A DNA stretch of 42,114 bases from Nitrospirota bacterium (lineage in GTDB: Bacteria > Nitrospirota > Nitrospiria > Nitrospirales > UBA8639): the NCBI GenBank assembly GCA_003695915.1, contig RFGF01000050.1, forward strand, positions 1 to 42,114, given 5' to 3'. A program made the position numbers and the translations under genes. Shown here piece after piece: positions 33,582 through 42,114 of this stretch (positions are counted from its first letter, which is position 1; the number at the start of each line of letters is the position of its first letter). The notes under the pieces are model-generated. The model was not told the origin of the DNA, did no database searches, and saw only the letters and a list, made by a program, of their open reading frames with translations.

Positions 33582-33884
33582 ATGGCGAAGATATTGGGCA
33601 TTGGTGCGGTCGAAACTCCTGAGGCCGTTGAAGTCACAGATATCGGAGCCGGTGAGGGGTTTGAAGCCGAAGTTATCGTCTATAACTGCGATTGTCATAC
33701 CTACCAGCAAGTCATCTCGTTATTCTGCCGCTACATCCCCGGCATGACCCCAACGCGCGCGTTCGAACTGGCGTGGCAAATTGACCATCAGGGAAGCGCG
33801 GTCGTGTTTCAAGGGGGACAGCACGAGGCGCAGACCATTGCCGGGCATCTTGCTAACGGTGGATTGCGGGTGTCAGTCCGATAA
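33582..33884 (+). CDS. ClpS-like N-degron adaptor
   Basis: A 100-residue protein similar to ClpS, which delivers N-end-rule substrates to ClpAP/ClpCP. The core is VIVYNCDCHTYQQVISLF, AFELAWQIDHQGSAVVF and AGHLANGGLRVSV. ClpS normally has N-D-D at the substrate pocket; here it is N-C-D, and the pocket histidine is shifted by one (DHQG), so substrate choice may differ. A GTG three bases upstream (33579) is an alternative start. No clpA gene is adjacent. Confidence 0.75.
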   Translation: MAKILGIGAVETPEAVEVTDIGAGEGFEAEVIVYNCDCHTYQQVISLFCRYIPGMTPTRAFELAWQIDHQGSAVVFQGGQHEAQTIAGHLANGGLRVSVR

Positions 33885-34040
33885 CGTCTTCCCGAAAATT
33901 CCATACTGCTCAAAGTCTAGTTATGAAATGTTGTCTGGTGAGATCTGTGACAGGCTTTGCCACGCGCATGAATAACTTGCCCTATCGGAAGAAGAGCTTA
34001 GCATAAGGGCGCGTTTCGTTGATGCCTCGATCGCAATGCA

Positions 34041-34661
34041 TTAGCGTTGAGATGTTTTTGTCTTCGCCGTTTTGGTTTGTCTGGTCAATGGAGCACGTGA
34101 TGTCGCTGTGGGCCGAGCCTTTGCCTTGGGTGCGCGGGCAGAGCGGGTTCGTCCATGAGCCTGAGAGGTTGATGGGCGTTTGGAAGTCGCTTTCGATGGT
34201 TCACTAGGCTTCGATGAACGTCGAGCTTGGGATTGCGAAGACGGTGACGTCTGCTTGGGTCGCGCTTTTGTGGATGGTTTTGCTGTTAGTTGGCGAGCGT
34301 GACGTATTCGGGGCGCATTGGAAGAGGTCGTCGGCGCCTTGTCGGATTTCGCTTTCTTGGCCGCCTGGTGAGTTACCGCCCTCGTTTTCACTGGTTTATC
34401 GGGAAGAGATTTTTTTGCAGAGGGTGTTTTCGCTGGTTTCGGTTTAGGTTCAGGTTCGGATTTGGCTTTTCCTGGAGGCGTGAGAAGCGCTGCCGTTGGA
34501 ACTTTGACCTTCTTAAGACGGTCTCCAGTGTAAATTCTTACCTGATAGAGCTCAAACAACGTGTCAATGGCTTTTTGATCACCCTTTCTCGCGAGAGCCA
34601 ACAGGCGCCGCCGCTGATTCATCTCTTCTTCTTCCGTATGGGACGTCACACGGCGCTCCAT
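34041..34661 (-). CDS. Histone-H1-like basic protein
   Basis: A 206-residue protein. Residues about 1-65 form a small helical head (NQRRRLLALARKGDQKAIDT, LFELYQVRIYTGDRLKKVKV). The remaining 140 residues are low-complexity Lys, Ala, Pro, Ser, Thr and Arg (AKTPSAKKSLPDKPVKTR and similar), almost free of aromatic and acidic residues, like the tail of eukaryotic histone H1 and bacterial H1-like nucleoid proteins. DNA binding is inferred from this composition. AAGGA nine bases before the ATG supports the start. It is followed on the same strand only by an intergenic stretch, so it is a single-gene unit. Confidence 0.75.
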   Translation of the reverse strand: MERRVTSHTEEEEMNQRRRLLALARKGDQKAIDTLFELYQVRIYTGDRLKKVKVPTAALLTPPGKAKSEPEPKPKPAKTPSAKKSLPDKPVKTRAVTHQAAKKAKSDKAPTTSSNAPRIRHARQLTAKPSTKARPKQTSPSSQSQARRSSKPSEPSKATSKRPSTSQAHGRTRSARAPKAKARPTATSRAPLTRQTKTAKTKTSQR

Positions 34662-34984
34662 CAGCTCATCCTTTTCTTTGAAAGAAGTTTATGAACGCTC
34701 TCAAATATATCATCATAACGAATTTCATAAAGATTTGTCAGTATTCCTTAGTGATCTTTTCTCATAGAGAGCCCCTGGTCGGAAAAATCGGTATGCGGAC
34801 AGAGAGGGAGATGTCAGGTCCATGCGTACGAAAGAGGATTGCGAGAGAAGAAAAACGGCGAGAGCTTTAAAGAACAGAAGTTCTGATGCGATGATTTTGC
34901 GCCACTTGTAGCACGCGTGTCCTCTAGACTTGCCGATCCGGAAATCAGCCTGCCGGGTCACGTATCGTGCGCGATTCGGCTTCG

Positions 34985-37288
34985 TCAAAGATTTCGCAGA
35001 GTCTCGCGAGCTTCTTCAGCTCCAGGGAAGGTGGCGCTGAGTTTGAGTGCAGATTGCAACGAAGCTTTGGCGCCTTCATTGTCGCCCTTTTTTAAGCGAG
35101 CCATCCCCAAATGATAGTGCACGACGGGATTGTCCGGGAGCTTTTCTGCCGCTTCTTCTAACAGCGCGATCGCTTTTCGATAGGCTCCTTTTTTGAAATA
35201 GATCCATCCCAGAGTATCGGCGATGTGCGGATTGTCTGGTTGTTGTTTACGGGCCGTTTCCGCGTGAGCGAGGGCCATATCCAAGTTTCCCCCATGTTCG
35301 GCAAGAATCCATGCGAGATTGTTTGCTGCCGGCGCAAAGGTTGGTTGAATGCTCAGGGCTTCTTGGTAATGCTGTTTGGCCGTTTCGTAGTCCTGTCGAT
35401 GTTCGGCGATCATGCCCAGCATCATGTGCGCAGTTAGGTGCTCGGGATTCTTTTCGAGCAATTTTTGATATTCACGAACGGCTTCGTCGATCCGATTCGT
35501 TCGGCGATAGAGGTCCGCTAAATTGAGATAGGAAATCTGAAGATTTTCATCGAGGCGGATGGCCGTCTTGAATGCCTCTTCCGCTCGATCCGCTTCGTTG
35601 ACCTGCATCCACAACGCACCGAGTAAATTGTACAAAATAGGATTTTTCGGCGACGCTTCGATTTGTTTCATGACTCGCTCGCGCGCCTTTTGGGCCCGTC
35701 CTTTGGCCAAATGAATGCTCGCGATCTGGGAGAGCGCCTGTGCGAAATTAGGATTTGCCTCCAGTGCCTTTTCAAAGTGAGTCATCGCCTCATCGAGTTG
35801 TTTGTCATGTCGAGCAATCAGACCGAGTTGATAATGCGCTAACGGGTCGTTCGGAATTTGATCGATGATCGCTTGAAAGACTTTTTTGGCTTTTCCAATT
35901 TCGTTTTTTCGGAGATAGGCTCGACCTAAGAGCCGCACCGCCTGGACGTTTCGGGGATTGAGCCGGATCGCCATCTGCGCTTCCTCGATGGCCATATCGT
36001 ATTCCCCTTCTGCCAATCGAACCGCTGCAAGGGCTGTTCGAATCTTATAAGAATTGGGAGCGAGCTCGGCCGCTTTGGTTAATTCGGCAGCTGCCTGAGC
36101 GAAATCGTTTTTGGCGGCGAACGCTATGCCCAAGTATTGATGAGCAAGAGGAAAGTTGGGTTGTTGTTGAAGGACGCGTTGGAATACGGCAATGGCATCT
36201 TCAATGTGACCGCGTGCGAGTTTCAGCCTTCCGTCGAACACCTGGTTCAGGAGATGGCCCTTGTCCTGACTCAGGGCAACCTGAAGCCGCCGTTCGGCTT
36301 CCTCGAATTGTCTGGTGTCCAGGTACCATTCGGTTAATTTATCTCGCGCGACCTCGGAATCCGGATTTAATTGGACCGCTCGTTCAAATTGTTGTTTGGC
36401 TTTGTCCAGTTGGCCCATGAAATTATAAAACTCCCCTAATAACAGATGGGGAGTCTCACTAGTAGGTTTCTTTTCAGCAAGCTCTAAATAAATTTTCTCA
36501 ATTTGATCCCACGCTCGTTTCGCTTCATACAAACGAGCCAATTTAACATACAGGGCGTCGTTGTCCGGAGCGAGCTCTATAGCGCGGCGATATTGAGCTT
36601 CGGCGGAATCCAGGTTGTTTTGCACGAGGTAAAGATCCCCGAGAGCCACGACCAATTGAACGGTATCCGGATGTTTGTTCAGGCCTTCCTTGAGGACCGC
36701 TTCCGCGGCTGAAGGGTCCTTCATGCCAAGATAGGCACGAGCCAAGTCAATATAAATTTGGAGGTTATCGGGGTCGAGTTCTAGTGACTTTTTGAGTTCG
36801 GCGATGCCTTCCTCGAATTCTTGCTCGATAATGAGACTCCGCCCACGCAGAAGATGGCCTTTGGGATCTTGGGGCGAGGATGTCAGAACGATCTCAGCAT
36901 GTTCACGGGCTTTTTGGGGTTCTTTGGCCAGAAGGTAAAATTCTCCCAATTTGAGTTGTGCATCGACGATTGAGGGGTCCAGATCGACGGTCTTGGACAA
37001 TTCGCCGAATGCCGCCTGCAGGTCTGTCATTCCGCCCATTTTGAGATGGGCGAGGGCCAATTGATAGTGGGCCTGGGGGTCTTTGGGGTCAATTTGGATG
37101 ACGTTTTTGAACTCGATCACGGCCTCATGATATTTACCTTCTTTGGCATAGGCCATGCCCCGCTTGAAGTGCTCGGCTTTCTGAGCTTCGGGCGAAAGCT
37201 GCGTACATCCAAATGTCAGTGCGAGTAAGCAGCATCCCACTGTGGCGAGCTTCGTCCATCGTTGGATGAGATTGGCGAATAGAATCAT
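34985..37288 (-). CDS. TPR-repeat lipoprotein, resembling the PEP-CTERM-associated PrsT
   Basis: A 767-residue protein with lipoprotein signal LTFGC (cysteine near residue 28) and then roughly twenty TPR units up to the C-terminus, for example AHYQLALAHLKMGG, NLQIYIDLARAYLGMKD, PTFAPAANNLAWILAEHGG and PHIADTLGWIYFKKGAYRKA. It would sit in the periplasm on a membrane and act as a protein scaffold. PrsT-type TPR lipoproteins accompany exosortase systems, and an exosortase and PEP-CTERM gene are in this window, but the family assignment is from layout only. AGGAGA before the ATG supports the start. Confidence 0.85.
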   Translation of the reverse strand: MILFANLIQRWTKLATVGCCLLALTFGCTQLSPEAQKAEHFKRGMAYAKEGKYHEAVIEFKNVIQIDPKDPQAHYQLALAHLKMGGMTDLQAAFGELSKTVDLDPSIVDAQLKLGEFYLLAKEPQKAREHAEIVLTSSPQDPKGHLLRGRSLIIEQEFEEGIAELKKSLELDPDNLQIYIDLARAYLGMKDPSAAEAVLKEGLNKHPDTVQLVVALGDLYLVQNNLDSAEAQYRRAIELAPDNDALYVKLARLYEAKRAWDQIEKIYLELAEKKPTSETPHLLLGEFYNFMGQLDKAKQQFERAVQLNPDSEVARDKLTEWYLDTRQFEEAERRLQVALSQDKGHLLNQVFDGRLKLARGHIEDAIAVFQRVLQQQPNFPLAHQYLGIAFAAKNDFAQAAAELTKAAELAPNSYKIRTALAAVRLAEGEYDMAIEEAQMAIRLNPRNVQAVRLLGRAYLRKNEIGKAKKVFQAIIDQIPNDPLAHYQLGLIARHDKQLDEAMTHFEKALEANPNFAQALSQIASIHLAKGRAQKARERVMKQIEASPKNPILYNLLGALWMQVNEADRAEEAFKTAIRLDENLQISYLNLADLYRRTNRIDEAVREYQKLLEKNPEHLTAHMMLGMIAEHRQDYETAKQHYQEALSIQPTFAPAANNLAWILAEHGGNLDMALAHAETARKQQPDNPHIADTLGWIYFKKGAYRKAIALLEEAAEKLPDNPVVHYHLGMARLKKGDNEGAKASLQSALKLSATFPGAEEARETLRNL

Positions 37289-37684
37289 AGGTGTCTCCTG
37301 GGTGAGTCAGTTTGATCTATGCTAGTCGGAAACATCGATTCTTGCAATCGCGTACTCGGATATCTGAAGCACGCAGGGTGTCTTGGCTGAATCAGCGGAC
37401 GGCGTTCCTGCATTCTAAGCGTGCATTCCTGTGGCTAGGAAAACGGTTTCTTTCGAGAAGCAGCACCGCAAGGTGATGCCGGTGTCGAGTTGACAAATAA
37501 AAAACGGCATCGATAGAGTACTTTCCGGTTTGTTGGTGTGTTTTCTTGAGGTACCAGCCGTGTTGCATGCCATCAGGGTTTCCCGTTCATGACTGATTCG
37601 CGCCCTCCATTTTCCCCAGACCAAATTGGTTCCTCGCCGGTTCGTTTTTCCAGCACCGGGATTTTTGAAACGCATAAGGACCAT
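37289..37684. other. Divergent promoter region
   Basis: Between the TPR lipoprotein gene and the dienelactone-hydrolase-like gene. An earlier ATG at 37589 would add 32 residues to the latter but has no ribosome binding site. I see no clear promoter hexamers. Confidence 0.4.
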
Positions 37685-38407
37685 ATGGTGAATCCGTATG
37701 CGTTCACGCAAGTTCCCAAGGTGGCGCAAGTCGAAGGGATTCAATTTACCCCACAGGCCAAAGGGCAATATCCCGCCATCGTGCTGCTGCACGACCGCTG
37801 GGGGCTTGTGACGCCTGTGAAAGAGATGGCGCTTCGCCTCGCCTGCGAAGGCTATGTCGTGCTCGTGCCGAACCTTTACGGTCGACAAGGGGGAATGGTC
37901 ACGGCGAATGCGGATGTGGCTCAAGCCTTGATGGAACGGTTGAACGAAGATCAGGTGTTGCAAGATATCAATGCCTCCTGTGAGTTCCTCAATGCCAATT
38001 TGGCGGAGGACGCCGCGTTGGAACAAACCAAACGCAATCTCCATGGAGTCGTGGGTCTGGGAATGGGGGGCGCGCTCGCTCTGCGCTTCGCCTGCCGACG
38101 CCGACGGCTGAAAGCCGCTGTGGCGTTTTATAGCCTCATCCCGGATGGGCCGGAGATCGCCAAGCAACTCTGGTGTCCCGTGCTCTATCACGCCGTGGCC
38201 CCTGAAGAATCGGCGCCGGATGAGCAGTTGGAAGCGTTTCGTCAGGTTGCTGAACGAGAGGGAAAAGACGTGCGCATTGAACGATACGCCGACGCTTCCA
38301 TCGGATTTTGCGATGAAACCTATAAGGAGCGCTATCGACCGGATTTGGCCAAGCAGGCATGGGACACAACGATCACGTTCTTGAATAGCATTTTGCGTGC
38401 ATCATAG
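37685..38407 (+). CDS. Dienelactone-hydrolase-fold protein lacking the catalytic triad
   Basis: A 240-residue alpha/beta-hydrolase of the dienelactone hydrolase family, the usual length when started at 37685, where AAGGA (37676-37680) lies 4 bp ahead. The fold is clear: PAIVLLHDRWGL, GYVVLVPNLYGR, GVVGLGMGGALALRFA and a C-terminal DASIGFCDETYKERY. The nucleophile elbow should read G-x-C-x-G-G but is G-L-G-M-G-G, so the cysteine is Gly126. The catalytic His of A-x-H-G-F is Ile206, and no Asp stands at the third triad position. By these alignments it should not work as a DLH; it may bind a ligand or use other residues. Confidence 0.8.
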   Translation: MVNPYAFTQVPKVAQVEGIQFTPQAKGQYPAIVLLHDRWGLVTPVKEMALRLACEGYVVLVPNLYGRQGGMVTANADVAQALMERLNEDQVLQDINASCEFLNANLAEDAALEQTKRNLHGVVGLGMGGALALRFACRRRRLKAAVAFYSLIPDGPEIAKQLWCPVLYHAVAPEESAPDEQLEAFRQVAEREGKDVRIERYADASIGFCDETYKERYRPDLAKQAWDTTITFLNSILRAS

Positions 38408-38539
38408 ATAACCGGCGTTGTGCACTTGTCATCCGAGCCGTAGCTTGTGAGGCGGCTTCCTTTCACACCGACAGTTTAACAACAATCACGTTCAGTACGC
38501 GTTCTTCAGCGCTTTGTCCGCCGTATCGGTCCTTTCCTC

Positions 38540-39700
38540 ATGATTCGTCCTGCGTGCCTGATCACGCTGACCTTTGTCATGCTTCTTTTCTGGCAACCCA
38601 TGGTGGGGAGGGCCAGGGCGGACATGGCATCGGTATTGGATATCGAGGCGATTCGCACACAACAGGCTCTCGTGCTGCGTGCCGTGACGTCCGATGACGA
38701 GGCGGTGGCCTCTTTTACGACGATCTTTCCACGAATGGCCGAGACGGTCCAGCCTCCGCGCCGCACCCGTATCCGTCAATCCCACCCCGTGCCAAAGATA
38801 CATCCGGATGTTCATGCTCTTGTAGTCCGCCTTATCGCCGATTTGGCTGTCTCCGTATGGGCAGAGACGCTGCGAAACGCTCTCGAACAGCACGATCCCG
38901 CAGCAGTCGAGGTGCTGTTCCGAACCTACGATGCACAAGACGAATGGCTCCATCGGGCTTTGCCAGAAACGAATCTGGCTCCCGTTTGGGCGGGAACCCG
39001 CGTGTTACGGGAATTCGAATCCCTCCCCACGCTCCAGATGCCAACGTCGCCATGCTATGAGGCGTTCCTAGATACCGTGGCTACCCTCTATCCGGAGCTA
39101 AGCCCCGCGGCGGCGAACTGGCTTTTGCTCGTAGAACAAGATGGAATCAGGGGACTGTTGGCTAAGCTCGACGAGGCCTGGAAAGCGGTGGACCGGAGCC
39201 GGTGCCACCGTGCTCGATCACGCGAAAGTACGGTGCAGCCCAAACGATACATCGAGACATTCGTTCGCGCTCGTTTGGCTCCTGTCCTTGCCGCGCATCT
39301 GATGGTACACGCGCTCCGTGTTCAAGCACGGGCGGAGGTCGATGCTCGACGGACATGGAATGCGCTATTGCGATGGGTGGATGAACAACGAGAAGCCCAG
39401 GCACTTGCGCGACTCTGCGGGACGTGGAAATGGACCCTGCACAATCATCAATATCACCGCGATCACACGATGACCCTCTCGTTCCTCCCTGCCGATCAAT
39501 ATCAATCTGGGCAGCTACGACCAGCGGTGATCGAGATGCATGGCGACACGGTTTATCTGCGGTGGGAGTTTCCCTCTGGAGTTCAAGAAGATAGCCTCCT
39601 GTTCAGTAATCGTGACCGCCGCCTCGAAGGGACTTTTATCGATTCTCGTGGACCTTATGGCACGATCTCAGGAATGCGGATCAGGACATGCGCCCATTGA
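38540..39700 (+). CDS. Exported protein of unknown function
   Basis: A 386-residue protein with a signal peptide (LITLTFVMLLFWQPMVGRARA, cleaved near residue 28). A mostly helical middle rich in Arg, Ala and Leu (about residues 90-290) is followed by a C-terminal part with strands (GTWKWTLHNHQYHRDHTMTL, RLEGTFIDSRGPYGTISGM) that looks like a small beta-barrel or lipocalin-like fold. I do not recognise a family. No ribosome binding site is visible before the ATG. The downstream putA start lies 105 bp away. Confidence 0.75.
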   Translation: MIRPACLITLTFVMLLFWQPMVGRARADMASVLDIEAIRTQQALVLRAVTSDDEAVASFTTIFPRMAETVQPPRRTRIRQSHPVPKIHPDVHALVVRLIADLAVSVWAETLRNALEQHDPAAVEVLFRTYDAQDEWLHRALPETNLAPVWAGTRVLREFESLPTLQMPTSPCYEAFLDTVATLYPELSPAAANWLLLVEQDGIRGLLAKLDEAWKAVDRSRCHRARSRESTVQPKRYIETFVRARLAPVLAAHLMVHALRVQARAEVDARRTWNALLRWVDEQREAQALARLCGTWKWTLHNHQYHRDHTMTLSFLPADQYQSGQLRPAVIEMHGDTVYLRWEFPSGVQEDSLLFSNRDRRLEGTFIDSRGPYGTISGMRIRTCAH

Positions 39701-39805
39701 TCGCGTCGCTCCCTTCCTCGACGTTCTCCCCGTTTTGGCTCCCATCTTGTCTCTTGCGGGTGTATAGTTAGTCGAGAGGGCAGAGGAGTGTTCAAGGAGA
39801 CGAAA

Positions 39806-42114
39806 ATGGACAGCACGGCCGAGCACGAATCAGCCATCCTCGAAATTGGGAAGGCATTGTCCGCTCGTGCCAAAATCCGAGAGCCGAAAATCTTCCATCG
39901 GCGTTGGTGGACCGACGCCGTGTTGGAATGGAGTACGCGCGATGAACAATTCAAAGTGCAGCTGTTCCGGTTTATCGACGTGCTGCCCATGTTGTCGACC
40001 GATGAGCAATTTGTACGCATTTTGCATGAATACTTCGACTCCGTCCCGTCGCTGCCGCCGGTATTTCGCTGGTTCCTCCGCAGGCTTTCGACTCATAGTC
40101 TGGTATCGCAGTTGGGCGCGCGGGTACTCCGCCGTCAGTTTTTGGTCATGGCCAGGAGATTTCTGGCGGGGCATTCTGTCGAGGACGCGCTCCCGGTTCT
40201 CGCACGGTTGTGGCGAGATGGCTGTGCGTTTTCTGTAGACATTTTAGGAGAGGCCATCGTCAGTGAACGTGAGGCCGATGCTTATCAACGACAATATTTG
40301 GATGCGTTGACCGATCTCCACCGAGCGGTCTCGTCTTGGCCAAGCCGACCGATCCTCGAGCGGGACCATGTCGGCCCCATCCCCCGCATTCAGCTTTCTC
40401 TCAAGCTCTCCGCTCTGTATTCTCAGTTAGATCCTATCGATCCGGAAGGCAGTTATCGTCAGGTGGCCGAACGTCTTCGGCCGATTGTGGACCGTGCACT
40501 CGCGCTCCCGGCCTCCATCACCGTGGATATGGAACAAGCTGAATTGAAGGACCTCACGGTCTATATTTTTACGCGTCTCTTTGCGGAAGCTCCTTATCGT
40601 ACCTATCCCCATGCTGGTTTGGCGATCCAAGCCTATCTCAAAGATTCGTCCGAGACCGTCGACGATCTGTTGGCGTGGGTGCGTCGCCGTGGAACACCGA
40701 TCGGCATTCGCTTGGTCAAAGGGGCGTATTGGGATTCGGAAGTCATTCGGTACCGACAACGAGGATGGCCTGTCCCCGTGTTTTTGCGGAAGGCCGAAAC
40801 GGACGCCAACTATGAACGGTTGACAGAGAAGCTCTTGACGAATCTGGATTTGGTGAGACCGGCGTTGGGCACGCATAATTTACGAAGCCTCGCTCATGCG
40901 CAAGCGGTGGCTCGCACAGCTGGTGTGGCACGCGAAGCCTATGAATTTCAAATGCTCTACGGCATGGCGGAATCGCTTCGTGCGGCAGTGGTGGATTTCG
41001 GGTTGCGGATGCGCGTGTATACTCCGATCGGCGAGTTGATCCCTGGCATGGCTTACTTGGTCCGTCGTTTACTGGAAAACACCTCCAATGAAAGCTTCAT
41101 GCGACGACAACATGAAGCGGGGGATGCGGTTGAGGCATTGCTTCGATCCCCAGTCAGCGGGAACGGTGATCGACCGGCTTTCGCCGACGCCTCGCCGCCT
41201 CAGGTGGAATCACCTCCTTCTCTTCAGGATGAGGAAGGCTTTTGCAATGAACCACATACGGATTTCTCCCGTGCGGCAGCGCGACGAGCCATGTCTCAAG
41301 CCATCGATACGGTTCAGCAGCAGCTTGGTCAATCCCCTGTGTATCGGATCGCGGGGCATGCACCTCCTTCCGGTCGGGTGCTGGAATCTCACGATCCCAG
41401 TGCCCCGGATCGACTCGTTGCCCAGTTTCGCACCGTCACGCCAGAAGATCTCGACCGCGTATTCGATGTGGCGCAGCGGGCACTGCCGGTTTGGCGTGCC
41501 GTCGCTCCGGAAAGACGGGCAGAGCTTCTGTTCAAGACCGCTGCGTTGATCCGCATGCGTCGCATGGAATTGGCAGCCTGGGAAATTTTCGAGACTGGAA
41601 AACCCTGGCGAGAGGCCGACGCCGATATCGCCGAGGCCATCGATTTTCTCGAATATTATGGTCGCCAGATGATCCGGCTAGGCACCCCGCGTCGATTGGG
41701 ACGGTATCCGGGAGAACTCAATCATCGGGTCTTTTCGCCGCGGGGAATCGCCGTCGTGCTTCCGCCCTGGAATTTTCCTCTGGCGATTCCGACCGGGTTG
41801 GTTTCGGCGGCATTGGTCACCGGCAATGTCGTGTTGTTCAAGCCGTCTGAACGGGCGCCCATGATGGGGTATCACTTGTACACCTTGCTCCGAGAAGCTG
41901 GTGTGCCAGAGGACGTCGTACATTTTCTCCCGGGGGGACCTGAACTCGGGCGTGCACTGGTTGCCCATCCAGCCGTGCACGTCATCGCCTTTACCGGCTC
42001 AAAGGCCGTGGGTTTGACCATTATGGCTCAAGTCAGCCAGGTGCGGCCAGGACAGCGACACCTCACGCATGTCATCGCTGAAATGGGCGGGAAAAATGCC
42101 ATCATCGTCGATGA
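39806..42114 (+). CDS. putA: Bifunctional proline dehydrogenase / L-glutamate-gamma-semialdehyde dehydrogenase (partial)
   Basis: The frame is open from the ATG at 39806 to the window end (769 codons). AAGGAGA at 39795-39801 supports the start. The FAD proline-dehydrogenase barrel covers about residues 100-440: IRLVKGAYWDSEV, FQMLYGMAESLR, and RVYTPIGELIPGMAYLVRRL ending LENTSNESF. The aldehyde-dehydrogenase half begins near 550: VLPPWNFPLAIPTGLVSAAL, NVVLFKPSE, AFTGSKAVG and AEMGGKN with the catalytic Glu. The catalytic Cys lies past the window. It oxidises proline to glutamate. No ribbon-helix-helix DNA-binding domain is present, so it is an enzyme only, unlike E. coli PutA. Confidence 0.94.
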   Translation, partial: MDSTAEHESAILEIGKALSARAKIREPKIFHRRWWTDAVLEWSTRDEQFKVQLFRFIDVLPMLSTDEQFVRILHEYFDSVPSLPPVFRWFLRRLSTHSLVSQLGARVLRRQFLVMARRFLAGHSVEDALPVLARLWRDGCAFSVDILGEAIVSEREADAYQRQYLDALTDLHRAVSSWPSRPILERDHVGPIPRIQLSLKLSALYSQLDPIDPEGSYRQVAERLRPIVDRALALPASITVDMEQAELKDLTVYIFTRLFAEAPYRTYPHAGLAIQAYLKDSSETVDDLLAWVRRRGTPIGIRLVKGAYWDSEVIRYRQRGWPVPVFLRKAETDANYERLTEKLLTNLDLVRPALGTHNLRSLAHAQAVARTAGVAREAYEFQMLYGMAESLRAAVVDFGLRMRVYTPIGELIPGMAYLVRRLLENTSNESFMRRQHEAGDAVEALLRSPVSGNGDRPAFADASPPQVESPPSLQDEEGFCNEPHTDFSRAAARRAMSQAIDTVQQQLGQSPVYRIAGHAPPSGRVLESHDPSAPDRLVAQFRTVTPEDLDRVFDVAQRALPVWRAVAPERRAELLFKTAALIRMRRMELAAWEIFETGKPWREADADIAEAIDFLEYYGRQMIRLGTPRRLGRYPGELNHRVFSPRGIAVVLPPWNFPLAIPTGLVSAALVTGNVVLFKPSERAPMMGYHLYTLLREAGVPEDVVHFLPGGPELGRALVAHPAVHVIAFTGSKAVGLTIMAQVSQVRPGQRHLTHVIAEMGGKNAIIVD

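Noticed and set aside
34725-34988. 87-codon minus-strand frame after the TPR gene
   Set aside because: No ribosome binding site, no recognisable feature; probably chance.
39735-39768. Promoter before putA with TATAGT as -10
   Set aside because: TATAGT is at 39763-39768, but no -35 hexamer lies at a usable distance.
1-42114. CRISPR arrays, restriction-modification or toxin-antitoxin systems
   Set aside because: No regularly spaced repeats and no matching proteins were found on either strand.

Overview
The window looks like chromosomal DNA of a Gram-negative, PEP-CTERM/exosortase-carrying bacterium, most like the Nitrospira lineage (phylum Nitrospirota). This rests on the mix of an exosortase-EpsI fusion, a PEP-CTERM protein, a long TPR lipoprotein, SUMF1-domain exported proteins, an OprO/P-type porin and a PuuD-like membrane protein. 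The assignment is inferred from gene content, not from a search.

Left part (1-13.0 kb): the start of a minus-strand gene (possibly a transposase) lies at the edge. A TetR-controlled tripartite RND efflux operon follows (TetR, lipoprotein adaptor, RND pump, TolC-like channel). The TetR promoter is overlapped by a repeat/palindrome operator and probably makes a leaderless mRNA. Next come release factor 3, a second GyrB/ParE-type topoisomerase subunit, a double-domain SagB-like nitroreductase and a 3-methyladenine DNA glycosylase.

Middle (13.0-20.2 kb): a 30-residue membrane peptide precedes a PuuD-like four-helix membrane protein. A PEP-CTERM protein follows, with a well-spaced sigma-54 promoter in front and a strong terminator behind. 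Then comes about 2.4 kb of decayed DNA. It includes a frameshifted PKD/PEP-CTERM pseudogene and a possible DUF2182 remnant. An exosortase fused to an EpsI domain and a tRNA-Leu(UAA) on the minus strand close this part.

Light/DNA-repair region (20.6-27.1 kb): a CarH/LitR-type MerR regulator with a cobalamin-binding domain is transcribed away from a run of six genes: zinc ribbon, SUMF1-TPR, membrane protein, SUMF1, photolyase, DUF523-DUF1722. A consensus sigma-70 promoter, covered by a perfect inverted repeat, sits between them. I read this as a B12-dependent light-induced operon. The two SUMF1 proteins and the zinc ribbon are the unexpected members.

Right part (27.3-42.1 kb): an OprO/P porin, a small exported protein, a CBS-pair protein, an unusually long Pal-like lipoprotein, a UDP-glucuronate-4-epimerase-type enzyme, a ClpS-like adaptor, a histone-H1-like basic protein, a TPR lipoprotein, a dienelactone-hydrolase-fold protein lacking its catalytic residues, an exported protein of unknown function, and a bifunctional PutA (proline to glutamate) cut by the window end. 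No CRISPR array, rRNA or complete insertion sequence was seen.
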